Shown: piece by piece, positions 19,554 through 30,447 of the stretch
Layout: each line of letters starts with the position of its first letter
Position numbering within the stretch: the stretch's first letter is position 1
Source: Oscillospiraceae bacterium
Lineage (GTDB): Bacteria; Bacillota; Clostridia; Oscillospirales; Ruminococcaceae
Assembly (NCBI GenBank): GCA_021199355.1
Contig: JAJQIF010000009.1
Location: forward strand, 487,792-551,791
Direction: 5' to 3'
DNA: 64,000 bases
Translations under genes and position numbers: made by a program
The notes under the pieces: model-generated
What the model saw: the letters and a program-made list of their open reading frames with translations, nothing else
Database searches by the model: none
Told to the model about the DNA's origin: nothing

Positions 19554-20497
19554 GCAAGCTCTACTTGGGTATTGATACCAGTAATTATACAACCTCCGCC
19601 GCAGTATATGATTCCGAAAGTCGTTCGGTACGTCAGAATAAGAAGCTCTTAAGTGTAAAATCCGGTGAGGTAGGGCTTAGACAGTCAGAAGCTGTATTCC
19701 AGCATGTAAAACAGCTTCCCGATGTTATAGACGGTCTTACAGGAAAGGGCGAGAGTATAACGGCTATAGGCGTTTCCTCGCGTCCGAGAAATATAGAAGG
19801 TTCGTATATGCCGTGCTTTATGGTGGGGGAGACGGTTGCAAAAAGCATTTCTGCGATAGGGAATATCCCCCTTTACGAAACCTCTCATCAGGTGGGTCAC
19901 GTCTTAGCGGCACTTTATTCGTGTCAAAGGCTTGATCTGATAGAAAGCGATAAGCCGTTTATTGCATTTCACGTCAGCGGAGGTACAACTGATTGCCTGC
20001 TCGTAAAAGCGGATAAAGAAGAAGTAATAACGGCAACTGAGATATCATCTTCACTTGATTTAAAAGCGGGACAGCTCATAGACAGAGTCGGTGTAATGCT
20101 CGGGCTTGGATTTCCTTGCGGAAAAGAATTGGAAAAGCTCGCAAGCGAATCGACTGCCGAATTCAAGCCAAGAGCAACAATAAAAGACGGAAGCTGTTGT
20201 CTTTCAGGTATTGAAAATCAGTGCAGAGACATGTTTGACAAAGGCGCAGAAAAGTGCGATATAGCCTTATTTGCACTGAAATCTGTCGAAGCGGCTGTAT
20301 ATGAGATGACCGTATGCGCTATAAATAAATTCGGTTCGCTTCCGATAGTGTACGCCGGAGGTGTCATGTCGGACAAGCTGATACGTGTAAGACTTGAAAA
20401 AGATTTTGATTCTTATTTCGCGGAACCGGCTTTCTCACAAGACAATGCCGTCGGAGTTGCAATATTCTCGGCACTAAAGGACGGGTGTAAACTTTGA
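19550..20497 (+). CDS. TsaD/Kae1-like (O-sialoglycoprotein endopeptidase-like) paralogue
   Basis: LGIDTSNYTTSAAV, HQVGH (HxxxH), FHVSGGTTDCLLV, YAGGVMSD: ASKHA/TsaD-like motifs. Confidence 0.75.
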   Translation: MSKLYLGIDTSNYTTSAAVYDSESRSVRQNKKLLSVKSGEVGLRQSEAVFQHVKQLPDVIDGLTGKGESITAIGVSSRPRNIEGSYMPCFMVGETVAKSISAIGNIPLYETSHQVGHVLAALYSCQRLDLIESDKPFIAFHVSGGTTDCLLVKADKEEVITATEISSSLDLKAGQLIDRVGVMLGLGFPCGKELEKLASESTAEFKPRATIKDGSCCLSGIENQCRDMFDKGAEKCDIALFALKSVEAAVYEMTVCAINKFGSLPIVYAGGVMSDKLIRVRLEKDFDSYFAEPAFSQDNAVGVAIFSALKDGCKL

Positions 20498-21690
20498 ATT
20501 CAATACTTTCGGTTTCGGCACTCAATACTTATATTTCATTCAAGCTTAAAAACGACCCGAAGCTAAAGGGTATTGCCGTAAAGGGCGAGATTTCCGATAT
20601 ATCAATCAATTACACGTCGGGGCACATATTCTTTACCCTGACAGACGGAAGCTCAAATATAAGAGCTGTAATGTTTTCGCAAAACGCCTCGAGACTCAGC
20701 TTTTATCCTGAAACAGGACAGGCTGTCATAGCTTTCGGTGGAATAGACGTATACGAGCGAAACGGGGTTTATCAGCTCAACTGCACTCAGCTTGTTCCTG
20801 ACGGAAAGGGCACTGAATATATAGCTTTAGCACAACTAAAGGAACAACTCGCCAAAGATGGCATATTCTCAAAGCCCAAAAAGTCACTTCCGCAGTATCC
20901 TTCAAGAATTGCGGTTGTCACATCACCGTCGGGAGCGGCAATACACGACGTTATGAGCACCGTTTCAAGGAGATATCCTCTTGCAGAGGTTAAGCTTTTT
21001 CCGGCAACGGTTCAGGGGCTTGAAGCTCCGGCGAGCATTTCAAATGCACTTTCACTTGCGGATAAAAGTGAATCCGATGTTATTATACTCACAAGAGGTG
21101 GTGGCTCGGATGACGATTTATCCTGCTTCAATACAAAAGCCGTTGTTATGGCGGTTTACACTTGCATAACTCCGGTTGTTTCCGCTATCGGGCACGAGGT
21201 TGACCTGACTTTATCGGACCTCGTGGCAGATGTAAGAGCCGCAACCCCTACCGCCGCGGCAGAGCTTTGCACTCCCGATATGTCGGCTATTTCCTCGGAA
21301 ATATCGAGACTTAAGCAGGAGATTACAAGATTGACAGACAGAAAGCTTTATGCTCTTTCAAATTCGGTTTCAAGCTACAAATCAATAATTGATGCGTTAT
21401 CGCCGGAGAATAAGCTTATGAGAACAGAGTATCAGCTTGGCACAATGCGAGAGTATATGAAGGCTTCAATTTCTCACAGGCTTAGACTGTACGAAGCACA
21501 GATATCGGGTTGTATTAACACGTTGTCCGCCGCTGACCCGATGAATATACTTGGCAAAGGCTATGCTTTGATTTACAAGGATTCACACCTTGTAACAGAA
21601 AGTTCAGAATTAAGCGGCAGAATACAAATTGTTATGAAAGACGGACAAGCCGAGGCAGAAGTTTTACAAGAAAATGAGGAACAGATATGA
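20494..21690 (+). CDS. xseA: Exodeoxyribonuclease VII large subunit
   Basis: OB-fold N-terminus, VVTSPSGAAIHDV, RGGGSDDDL, AIGHEVD. Confidence 0.97.
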   Translation: MNSILSVSALNTYISFKLKNDPKLKGIAVKGEISDISINYTSGHIFFTLTDGSSNIRAVMFSQNASRLSFYPETGQAVIAFGGIDVYERNGVYQLNCTQLVPDGKGTEYIALAQLKEQLAKDGIFSKPKKSLPQYPSRIAVVTSPSGAAIHDVMSTVSRRYPLAEVKLFPATVQGLEAPASISNALSLADKSESDVIILTRGGGSDDDLSCFNTKAVVMAVYTCITPVVSAIGHEVDLTLSDLVADVRAATPTAAAELCTPDMSAISSEISRLKQEITRLTDRKLYALSNSVSSYKSIIDALSPENKLMRTEYQLGTMREYMKASISHRLRLYEAQISGCINTLSAADPMNILGKGYALIYKDSHLVTESSELSGRIQIVMKDGQAEAEVLQENEEQI

Positions 21691-21875
21691 ACTTTGACGA
21701 GTCAATAAAAAGACTGAAAGAAATATGCGCGAAGCTTAACGATGATAAGACATCCCTCGAGGAGACCGTTGCTCTTTATAAGGAGGGCATGGCTCTCTCC
21801 GAAGAGTGCTTGAAGCGTATAAACGATATAAGAAGCGAGCTGAATGAAAGCGAAGGCGACAAAAATGAAGCCTGA
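21687..21875 (+). CDS. xseB: Exodeoxyribonuclease VII small subunit
   Basis: MNFDESIKRLKEICAKLNDDKTSLEETVALYKEGMALSEEC. Confidence 0.95.
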   Translation: MNFDESIKRLKEICAKLNDDKTSLEETVALYKEGMALSEECLKRINDIRSELNESEGDKNEA

Positions 21876-22761
21876 GCTTAAAGCTGTATTTCAGCGTGAT
21901 GTAGAAGCGGTTGACTCGTATCTCTTGGGCAACGGATATATTTCGAAGTCCGATGATGATGAAAATAGAGTAACAGACGCCGAATTTTACGCCCTGACGG
22001 CAGGCGGAAAAAGAATAAGACCGGTTCTTTGTATCGAGTTTTACAAGCTTTTCGGCGGAAAAGGGGATGTAACGGAAATCGCATCATGCCTTGAACTGAT
22101 GCACACGTTTTCTCTCATACACGATGACATGCCGGAAATGGACAATGACGATATGCGAAGGGGCAAGCCCTCTGTACACTGCGCATACGGTGTAGACACA
22201 GCACTTTTAGCCGGCGATGGTCTTGCGATACAGCCATTTGAGATTATCTCTGATAAAGCTCTGAGTGGGGACATATCACCCGAAACTGCAGTCAGGCTCG
22301 TGAACTGTCTTTCAAAAGCGGCAGGGAATCAAGGGATGATAATGGGGCAGAGGCTTGACCTCATTTCCGAAGGGAAGCAAGTCAATTTGGAATTCTTAAA
22401 AAGAATGTCGTCCCTCAAAACCGGTTGTATCCTGAGTGCATCTGCGCAATTCGGAGCAATACTCGCCGGTGCCGATGATAATGACATACAAAAAGCCGCT
22501 GAATATGCGGAGAACTTCGGACTTGCATTCCAGATAATTGACGATATTCTGGATATTACGGGAAGCGAAAACGAGCTCGGAAAGCCAATCGGAAGCGATG
22601 AAAAGCGAAGCAAAGACACCTACGCCACTGTTATGGGTGTAGATGCGGCATACAACGAGGCTAAACGCTATACGGAAACGGCAGTTGCCGCAATTTCGAA
22701 CATAGACGGCTCGGAACTGTTATGCGAGCTTGCATATGACCTGCTTGACAGAAGACATTAA
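21865..22761 (+). CDS. ispA: Polyprenyl synthetase (farnesyl diphosphate synthase)
   Basis: Asp-rich motifs DDMPEMDND and DDILD; start could alternatively be 21844. Confidence 0.95.
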   Translation: MKPELKAVFQRDVEAVDSYLLGNGYISKSDDDENRVTDAEFYALTAGGKRIRPVLCIEFYKLFGGKGDVTEIASCLELMHTFSLIHDDMPEMDNDDMRRGKPSVHCAYGVDTALLAGDGLAIQPFEIISDKALSGDISPETAVRLVNCLSKAAGNQGMIMGQRLDLISEGKQVNLEFLKRMSSLKTGCILSASAQFGAILAGADDNDIQKAAEYAENFGLAFQIIDDILDITGSENELGKPIGSDEKRSKDTYATVMGVDAAYNEAKRYTETAVAAISNIDGSELLCELAYDLLDRRH

Positions 22762-22782
22762 CATACGAAAAGAGAGATAGAT

Positions 22783-24603
22783 TTGAAGAACAACCTGCTT
22801 GAGAGCCTTACTCTACCCGAGGATCTGAAAAAGCTCAGCTTGAAAGAAGAACAGGAGCTTTGCGCAGAAATACGCGATAAAATAATCAATACCGTTGCCG
22901 AAAACGGCGGACATTTGTCGTCAAATCTGGGAGTTGTCGAGCTCACCGTTGCGATACATAAAGTTTTTGAATCCCCGAAGGACAAAATAGTTTTCGATGT
23001 CGGGCATCAGTGCTATACCCATAAGCTTCTTACCGGTCGACTCGACGAATTCAATACGATTCGTCAGAAAGGCGGGCTTTCCGGCTTTTCAAATCCCGAA
23101 GAATCTGTTCATGACCCGGTCATAAGCGGTCACAGCTCAACTTCCATCTCATCTGCTCTCGGAATTGCTGAAGCTATGAAGCTGAAGGGAGACAATCATC
23201 ACGCTATCGCAGTTATCGGCGATGGTGCAATGACCGGCGGTCTTTCATACGAAGGTCTCAACAATGCGGGAAGAAGCGGAGCAAATATAATAGTTATCCT
23301 TAATTATAACGAAATGTCCATCTCCAAAAATATCGGCGGCTTGGCGGAATATCTCTCAAAGCTTCGAATCAAAAAATCCTATCGCACAATCAAAAACACC
23401 ACAAGGGGAATTATCTCCGCAGTGCCGTTGGTAGGTAAGCCGGTTTCTGATTTTCTCAGCGACTCAAAGGACGTAGTCAGGGAAAAGATGCTCCACAGTA
23501 CGATGTTTGAGAACCTCGGCTTCCAGTTTGTCGGACCGGTTGACGGACACGACCTTAGTGAGCTCGAAGATGCGCTTTCATATGCAAAGTCTCTCGGCGG
23601 ACCCGTATTGATTCAGGTAAACACAAAGAAGGGCAAAGGCTATAAGCCTGCAGAGAAAAACCCCGGAAACTATCACGGTGTTGCAGGATTCGATGTCAAG
23701 ACCGGTCTTCTGCCGGAGCATAAATTTGATTTCACAGACGCTTTCGGACAAGCTCTTACAAGGCTCGCCGATAAAGATGACAGAATCTGTGCCATTACCG
23801 CATCCATGAAATACGGAACTGGTCTGCAATACTTCAAGAAAAAACACCCCGAAAGATATTTTGACGTAGGAATTGCCGAAGGACATGCCGTGACTTTTGC
23901 GGCAGGACTTGCCGAAATGGGCATGATACCTGTATTTGCGGTCTATTCATCATTCCTCCAGAGAAGTTATGACGAACTTATTCACGATGCCGCAATAGGC
24001 AATGTTCATATGGTAATCAGCATCGACCACGCGGGAATTGTCGGCTCGGACGGCAGAACCCATCAGGGAACCTTCGATATCCCGTTCCTGACTACTATTC
24101 CGAATATCACAATTTACTCTCCCTCAAACTATAAAGAGCTTGAAACCTGCCTCGAAAAAGCGATTTTTGATGACACAGGCATCGCGGTTGTCAGATATCC
24201 GAAATCGGGTGAAGCTTCGGAAACTGTCTGTGAAAGCGATTATGCGGTTACCGAGAGAAACAGCGACACTCTCATCATTTCTTACGGCAGGGAAGCAGGA
24301 GAAGCGGAAAAAGCCGCTGAAAAGCTCGGTTGCGATTTCATGAAGCTTGTCAAGGTGTTCCCACTAAATGGTGAACTCGAAAACATTATATCCGGATATA
24401 ACAAAGCTTATATCTTCGAAGAATGTGAATATGAGGGCTCAATAGGGCAGAAGCTAAAATCTGTGTGCCCGAATGTTGATGCTCACGCAATTAACGGCTT
24501 TGTGCCTCATATGAAGGTGTGTGAAGCTATTGAGCTTTACGTGCTTTCCGAACATCAGATAGAGCTCACTGTCAGGAAAGAGCAAGCCGATGCCAAGGCT
24601 TGA
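22783..24603 (+). CDS. dxs: 1-deoxy-D-xylulose-5-phosphate synthase
   Basis: VFDVGHQCYTHKLLTGR, GDGAMTGGLSYEGLNNAG, DVGIAEGHAVTFAAG. Confidence 0.98.
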   Translation: MKNNLLESLTLPEDLKKLSLKEEQELCAEIRDKIINTVAENGGHLSSNLGVVELTVAIHKVFESPKDKIVFDVGHQCYTHKLLTGRLDEFNTIRQKGGLSGFSNPEESVHDPVISGHSSTSISSALGIAEAMKLKGDNHHAIAVIGDGAMTGGLSYEGLNNAGRSGANIIVILNYNEMSISKNIGGLAEYLSKLRIKKSYRTIKNTTRGIISAVPLVGKPVSDFLSDSKDVVREKMLHSTMFENLGFQFVGPVDGHDLSELEDALSYAKSLGGPVLIQVNTKKGKGYKPAEKNPGNYHGVAGFDVKTGLLPEHKFDFTDAFGQALTRLADKDDRICAITASMKYGTGLQYFKKKHPERYFDVGIAEGHAVTFAAGLAEMGMIPVFAVYSSFLQRSYDELIHDAAIGNVHMVISIDHAGIVGSDGRTHQGTFDIPFLTTIPNITIYSPSNYKELETCLEKAIFDDTGIAVVRYPKSGEASETVCESDYAVTERNSDTLIISYGREAGEAEKAAEKLGCDFMKLVKVFPLNGELENIISGYNKAYIFEECEYEGSIGQKLKSVCPNVDAHAINGFVPHMKVCEAIELYVLSEHQIELTVRKEQADAKA

Positions 24604-25378
24604 TTACTATCTCACATCAAACGGCTATTTCTCAAGCCGCGAGCGGGCTAAAGAAGCAATCAAAAATTGTGAAGTAACCGTGAACGGAAAAGTGTACTGT
24701 AAGCCTGCTCTTGATGTCTCAGACAACGACGTCTTCAATTTTACAGGCGCTCAGCTTAAGTATGTCGGTCGTGGTGGATTGAAGCTCGAAGCGGCTATAA
24801 GTGCCTTTAACATAGAGCTTAATGAACTTACTTGTGCCGATTTGGGAGCATCTACCGGCGGGTTTACCGACTGTATGCTACAAAACGGCGCAAAAAAAGT
24901 ATACTCAATAGATGTCGGTCACGGACAGCTCGCCGAAAAGCTTCTGAACGATAGCAGAGTCGTAAACATCGAAGGCGTTAATGTCAAAGACGTTGCTATA
25001 AGTACAACAGGCGAAACAGTAGATTTCGTGACTGCCGATCTATCGTTTATATCTGTTAAATTTGCCATCTCAGCCACCGTAAAAATACTGAAAGCTGATG
25101 GCAGAGCCGTATTCCTTATAAAGCCTCAGTTCGAAGCAGGAAAAGAGGCAATCGGAAAAGGTGGCATTGTGAAAAGCAAATCTGCTCACATCAGAGTTTT
25201 ACAGGATATTTACGATTATCTTCTCCCAAACGGTTTTAATGTAATCGGCATAATTCCATCGCCGATAAAAGGCGGAGACGGAAATATCGAGTATCTTGCG
25301 TACTGCACAAGAGACTCCGAAAGCAACATAGCACCGGATTTCAATGAAATCGTAAATAGCGCATTTTCACAAGCATAA
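24590..25378 (+). CDS. tlyA: TlyA family rRNA 2'-O-methyltransferase (S4 + FtsJ domains)
   Basis: RLDYYLTSNGYFSSRERAKEAIKNCEVTVNG (S4), LGASTGGFTDCMLQNGA (SAM motif). Confidence 0.93.
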   Translation: MPRLDYYLTSNGYFSSRERAKEAIKNCEVTVNGKVYCKPALDVSDNDVFNFTGAQLKYVGRGGLKLEAAISAFNIELNELTCADLGASTGGFTDCMLQNGAKKVYSIDVGHGQLAEKLLNDSRVVNIEGVNVKDVAISTTGETVDFVTADLSFISVKFAISATVKILKADGRAVFLIKPQFEAGKEAIGKGGIVKSKSAHIRVLQDIYDYLLPNGFNVIGIIPSPIKGGDGNIEYLAYCTRDSESNIAPDFNEIVNSAFSQA

Positions 25379-25404
25379 AATCTCATCAAAGGACGGTCAC
25401 GGTC

Positions 25405-26280
25405 ATGACGGTATTCATATATCCAAATCTTGAAAAGCTTCATTCAGAGGAATGCACCGAACAGGTTATAGAAATTCTTAAGTCTCTCGGAGTTACGGTT
25501 CTGATGACTCCCGACACAAACCGTGTTTTCGGAAATAAGGCGATTGAAGAGCCTACAATCAACGATGCCGTTTCAAGGTGCGATATTGTCATAACAATCG
25601 GCGGTGACGGAACAATTCTCAAGATTGCTTCTCTTGCAGCAGAACACAAAAAGAAGCTCCTCGGCATTAACTGCGGAAGACTCGGATTTATGGCTTCACT
25701 CGAAAGAAGCGAGCTTGGTTGCCTTAAAAATCTCTGCACGGGAGATTACAAAACCGAGCAGAGAATGATGCTTGACGTGACAGTAAGATTCGGTAACGGC
25801 GAAAGCCGTACCGAAACAGTCCTGAATGACGTTGTCATAACTCACGACTTCAAGGAAAGCCTTAACGATTTCACGGTTCTTGCCGACGGCATTGCGGTAT
25901 CGCATTTAAGAGCCGATGGGCTTATATTCTCGACGCCTACAGGTGCATCAGCATATGCTCTTTCCGCCGGAGGACCGCTTATCGAACCTTCCATGGATTG
26001 CATAGAATTTACTCATATCTGCCCCCATTCGCTTTCCGCAAGGGCAATGATATTCGACCCGAATAAAGTTATCGAAGTCAGAACAAGAGCCTCCGGCTCT
26101 ATAGCTATGCGTGCAGACGGTGGAGAGGCAATTTCGATTGCATCCGACGACAGTGTCTATATTAAAAAGTCTCCGTTAAGCCTTTCGGTAATCGACATTC
26201 ACGGCGACAACTATTTTAAGTCGGTTTCAACCAAGCTTATGAACAACGCAAAGGAAGTCGAGGAGGCTTGCGACAGATGA
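25405..26280 (+). CDS. nadK: NAD kinase
   Basis: GGDGTILK, GINCGRLGFMAS, STPTGASAYALSAGGPL. Confidence 0.96.
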   Translation: MTVFIYPNLEKLHSEECTEQVIEILKSLGVTVLMTPDTNRVFGNKAIEEPTINDAVSRCDIVITIGGDGTILKIASLAAEHKKKLLGINCGRLGFMASLERSELGCLKNLCTGDYKTEQRMMLDVTVRFGNGESRTETVLNDVVITHDFKESLNDFTVLADGIAVSHLRADGLIFSTPTGASAYALSAGGPLIEPSMDCIEFTHICPHSLSARAMIFDPNKVIEVRTRASGSIAMRADGGEAISIASDDSVYIKKSPLSLSVIDIHGDNYFKSVSTKLMNNAKEVEEACDR

Positions 26281-26726
26281 AAAATGACCGAAAAAAAGCC
26301 ATTCTCGATATAGTTTCCAACTATGAGGTCGACACTCAGGAAACACTACAGGCGTTGCTTCTTGAGAGGGGCTTCAACGTAACGCAAGCCACTGTTTCAA
26401 GAGACATAAAACAGTTGGCACTACTGAAAACTATGGGTCCGAACGGCAGTTACAAGTATACGGTTCCGCCGAAACCGCAGGAAACGAGTGCAAGACTGTC
26501 ATTCAAATCTCTGTACGCCGATTCCGTAATTTCGATAGACCGTGCAATAAACATCGTAGTCATTAAATGTTATGCAGGAATGGCAAACGCTGTCTGCTCG
26601 AAGCTTGACGCGGCGGCTTACAGCGGCGTTGTCGGCACTCTGGCAGGGGACGATACCATATTCGTTCTAATGCGTGAAGAAAGTGATGCCAAAGCCTTGA
26701 TGGACGAGCTCGACGGCATGCTTTAA
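26277..26726 (+). CDS. argR: Arginine repressor
   Basis: ATG overlaps nadK stop; winged helix N-terminus and GTLAGDDTIFVLMR. Confidence 0.94.
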   Translation: MKNDRKKAILDIVSNYEVDTQETLQALLLERGFNVTQATVSRDIKQLALLKTMGPNGSYKYTVPPKPQETSARLSFKSLYADSVISIDRAINIVVIKCYAGMANAVCSKLDAAAYSGVVGTLAGDDTIFVLMREESDAKALMDELDGML

Positions 26727-26761
26727 ATATCAGGAAATAATTCTTCGGAGGCGATTAATCG

Positions 26762-28432
26762 GTGCTCTATGAACTTCATATTGAAAACCTCGCTGTGATT
26801 GAAAACGCAACGATTCGCTTCGGAGAGCATTTCAACGTCTTTACCGGCGAAACCGGAGCAGGAAAATCAATCCTTATCGGCGGAATCAATGCAATACTCG
26901 GACAACGAATTTATAAGGACATAATAAGAGAGGGAACAGACAAAGCTTATGTCAGTGCAGTCTTCACGGACTGCCCGCAAGCAGTTTCGGACAAACTGGG
27001 CGAGCTTGGACTTGATTGCGACAACGAGCTGATTATTTCAAGGGAAATCAATTCTGACGGCAGAAGCACCGCCAGAATTAACTCACGACCGGTTACAATT
27101 TCGGCACTCCATGAAATAGGCGACCTGCTCGTCAATATCCATGGTCAGCACGACAATCAGAACCTGCTCGACCAATCAAAGCATCTTGATATACTTGATA
27201 GCTATGCCCGCTCGGATGAATTGCTTTTAAGCTACCAGAAATCCTTCAGGGAGCTTCAGTCAACCGCGCGAGAGCTCAACAAGCTGAAAACCGAAAAGAG
27301 TCAGAATGCAAGGCGCGAAGAGTACCTTGCGGAAATAATAGAAGATATAGGCTCACTTGAAATCACCGTCGGAGAAGACGAGAAAATAGAAGAACGGTTC
27401 AGGCTTCTTGACAATGCCGTATCTCTGAAAAATGCCCTTACGGCAGCGACCGCCTGCCTCTCCGAAACAGAATCGGATAACAGCGCAGGTGATCTGATAT
27501 CTCAAGCCTACAGTGAGCTTGAATCAAACGAAGACATTCTTCCTGTTTTGAAGCCACTAAACGAACGTCTGTCCGCTATCGGAATCGAGCTTGAAGATAT
27601 AGCCGCAGAACTCACAAAGCTCCGCGACAGCCTCGAAATCGACGACAGCGAATATGCTTCACTTACCCAAAGAAGAAACGATTTGAAGCGCATTAAACGC
27701 AGATACGGCACATCTTTGGACGAAGTTATAAAAGTCTATGAGGACGCTGTTCAGGAATCGCAGGGGCTTGCTTCGTTCGATGATAAGATTTCGGAGCTTG
27801 AGGAAAAGAAGTCTCAGCTTCTGATTGAAGTCACGAAGAAAGCTGAAGAGCTTTCGAAGCATCGCGAGGAAGCCTCGGAAAGATTCTTGAAACAAGTTGC
27901 GGAAGAGCTCTCGTTCTTAAACATGCCAAATGTAAAGCTTGAAGTCAGAAGCTCAAAGGGCAAGCTTACCCTAAGCGGAATGAACTCTATTGAGTTTCTG
28001 ATTTCCGCCAACAAGGGCGAATCCCCGAAGCCTCTTGCAAAGATTGCTTCAGGCGGTGAGCTTTCGAGGATTATGCTTGCTCTCAAGACTGTTCTTGCCG
28101 ACAGAGACTCAATTCCGACCCTCATATTCGACGAAATAGATTCAGGCGTCAGTGGCAGAGCGGCTCAGAAAATCGGAATCAAGCTTAAGGAAATATCACG
28201 CAAGCATCAGGTCATATGCGTAACACACCTGGCGCAGATTGCGATTATGGCGGATGACCATATGTTAATTGAAAAGCATGAATCGGGAGAGAGGACGGTT
28301 ACTGATGTAACTCATCTTGATTTCGATGAACGTAAATACGAAATAGCACGAATATTGGGCGGCGACAATATTACCGAAACAGTGCTTAAGGACGCCGAAG
28401 AACAACTTAAAAATGCTACGAAAGGTGAATAA
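26762..28432 (+). CDS. recN: DNA repair protein RecN
   Basis: GETGAGKSILIGGINAILG, NIHGQHDNQNLL, DEIDSGVSGRAAQKIG; GTG start. Confidence 0.97.
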   Translation: MLYELHIENLAVIENATIRFGEHFNVFTGETGAGKSILIGGINAILGQRIYKDIIREGTDKAYVSAVFTDCPQAVSDKLGELGLDCDNELIISREINSDGRSTARINSRPVTISALHEIGDLLVNIHGQHDNQNLLDQSKHLDILDSYARSDELLLSYQKSFRELQSTARELNKLKTEKSQNARREEYLAEIIEDIGSLEITVGEDEKIEERFRLLDNAVSLKNALTAATACLSETESDNSAGDLISQAYSELESNEDILPVLKPLNERLSAIGIELEDIAAELTKLRDSLEIDDSEYASLTQRRNDLKRIKRRYGTSLDEVIKVYEDAVQESQGLASFDDKISELEEKKSQLLIEVTKKAEELSKHREEASERFLKQVAEELSFLNMPNVKLEVRSSKGKLTLSGMNSIEFLISANKGESPKPLAKIASGGELSRIMLALKTVLADRDSIPTLIFDEIDSGVSGRAAQKIGIKLKEISRKHQVICVTHLAQIAIMADDHMLIEKHESGERTVTDVTHLDFDERKYEIARILGGDNITETVLKDAEEQLKNATKGE

Positions 28433-28434
28433 CT

Positions 28435-29004
28435 ATGATACTTTGTTTTCTTGCAGACGGCTTTGAAGAAGTTGAGGCTCTGACTCCTATAGATTGCCTC
28501 AGAAGATGCAAAAAGGAAGTTAAAACTATAGGCATAGGTGGTAAAACTCAGATTCATGGCTCTCACGCCGTCACTGTTAAGGCTGATATTGCCGACATCG
28601 ACTACTACCTGTCCGACGATATAGAAATGATTATTCTTCCCGGCGGAAAGACAGGAACCGATAATCTTGAAAAAAGCGTACTCGTAAAGCAGGCGATAGA
28701 TATCTGCATGACGAAGAATCTTCCCATCGCCGCAATATGCGCCGCTCCTTCAATTCTTGGACACAGGGGACTTCTTAAGGGCAAGAAAGCCGTTTGCTAT
28801 ACAGGCTTTGAGAAGGACCTTATCGGTGCCGAGGTTCTCGACACCGCAGTTGCCGTCGACGGAAATATCATCACCGGTTGCGGAATGGGTGGGGCACTTG
28901 AGTTTTCATATGTGATAGTTTCAAAGCTGATTTCAAAAGAAAAAGCCGACGAGCTGATGGATTCTCTCAACGTAAGACAGCGCAAGATTGATATTGAAAT
29001 TTAA
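28435..29004 (+). CDS. DJ-1/PfpI family protein
   Basis: LADGFEEVEALTPID; nucleophile elbow AAICAAPSIL. Confidence 0.93.
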   Translation: MILCFLADGFEEVEALTPIDCLRRCKKEVKTIGIGGKTQIHGSHAVTVKADIADIDYYLSDDIEMIILPGGKTGTDNLEKSVLVKQAIDICMTKNLPIAAICAAPSILGHRGLLKGKKAVCYTGFEKDLIGAEVLDTAVAVDGNIITGCGMGGALEFSYVIVSKLISKEKADELMDSLNVRQRKIDIEI

Positions 29005-29035
29005 CCTATAAAGAATTCCGACATAAAGGTGAAAT

Positions 29036-30436
29036 ATGAGCGATAATAATAACTACGATAATATTGATGAGCTTCTTTCCTCGATACTGAATGAGACACG
29101 TTCATCCCAAGCACAAAATGCGACCACCGAGCAGGCTGTTGCTTCCGAGGAAGTGAAAACCGCTTCGGAGGACTTGTCGAAAACCTCGGTAATGAGTCGT
29201 GCTGTGAAGATAGACGACGAAATTGATTCGGACAGTGTTTCCGGTCAGACGAATGTTTTCAATTTCGGAACGTTTCAATCTCAGAACGGCAGAACCGCAC
29301 TGGTATCCGACTACGAAGAAGAACAGCAGGAGACACCCGTAAAAAAAGCGGAAAAGCCTCATAAGAAAAAGAAGAAAAAACGCAGAAAAAGAAATTATAC
29401 CGCTTACGGTGGCATAGTCTTGGCTACGTTTGTTTTGTGCGCTTCAATACTGATATCTCTTTTCATAATAGTCGTAATAAGAGATGTGCTGGGAATAGAA
29501 GACAACGACAATCAGTTTACCATCTATGTAGAAGAGGGCTCTTCAACATGGGATATTGCCGAACAGCTCTATGACGAGGGCGTTATCCAGTACAAAGAGG
29601 TATTCGTTGCCTTTGCCAGAATTATGGGTGCTGACGGAAATATGTATCCCGGTGACCTCGATGTTGCATATAACATGAGTTACGCCGACATTATAGACGA
29701 CCTGATGGAAGCCAGAGAATCGAAAGAAACCGTGACCATTACGTTTATCGAAGGCATCACTCTTTACGAAGCCGCACAGCTTCTTGAGGATAACGGCGTA
29801 TGCGATGCAGATGAATTTATCTATACCTTCAACTCAACGGCATTCGGCTATGATTATGAGCAGTATGTATCATCTGAAAGCCTGAAGCTCTATAAGTACG
29901 AGGGCTTCCTGTTCCCTGATACCTACGAATTCTATGTCGGAGATACAGCTTACAATGTAGCTAAAAAGATAAGAGAGAGAACAGACGATATTCTCACATC
30001 CGATGTTATCGCCAGAGCCGAGGAGATCGGATATTCACTCGAAGAAGTCGTAATTCTCGCTTCAATAGTCCAGAAAGAAGCCGGAAGTGTTTCGGATATG
30101 CCATCTGTAGCATCCGTATTTATAAACAGACTGAACAACCCTGAACAGTATCCGAGGCTTCAGTCTGACGCAACTACAGCGTATATCGACAATATCATAA
30201 CTCAGGTGATGACCGTTTCGTCGCAGAGCATATGTGACGCTTATGACACATATACATGCTTGGGGCTTCCCGTCGGAGCTATCTGTAACCCCGGAGAGGA
30301 TGCAATAAATGCTGTTCTTTACGCGGATGAGACCGATTACTATTACTTCTGCACAGACCCAGAAACCGGTGTTGCATACTTTGCTTCGACTTATGATGAG
30401 CATGTCGCAAACTGCGAGCTTCTGGGCATTATGTGA
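29036..30436 (+). CDS. mltG: Endolytic murein transglycosylase MltG (YceG-like)
   Basis: YEGFLFPDTYEF, ASIVQKEAG, VFINRLN...LQSDATTAY; basic cytosolic segment and TM. Confidence 0.95.
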   Translation: MSDNNNYDNIDELLSSILNETRSSQAQNATTEQAVASEEVKTASEDLSKTSVMSRAVKIDDEIDSDSVSGQTNVFNFGTFQSQNGRTALVSDYEEEQQETPVKKAEKPHKKKKKKRRKRNYTAYGGIVLATFVLCASILISLFIIVVIRDVLGIEDNDNQFTIYVEEGSSTWDIAEQLYDEGVIQYKEVFVAFARIMGADGNMYPGDLDVAYNMSYADIIDDLMEARESKETVTITFIEGITLYEAAQLLEDNGVCDADEFIYTFNSTAFGYDYEQYVSSESLKLYKYEGFLFPDTYEFYVGDTAYNVAKKIRERTDDILTSDVIARAEEIGYSLEEVVILASIVQKEAGSVSDMPSVASVFINRLNNPEQYPRLQSDATTAYIDNIITQVMTVSSQSICDAYDTYTCLGLPVGAICNPGEDAINAVLYADETDYYYFCTDPETGVAYFASTYDEHVANCELLGIM

Positions 30437-30447
30437 GGTGAACAGAC

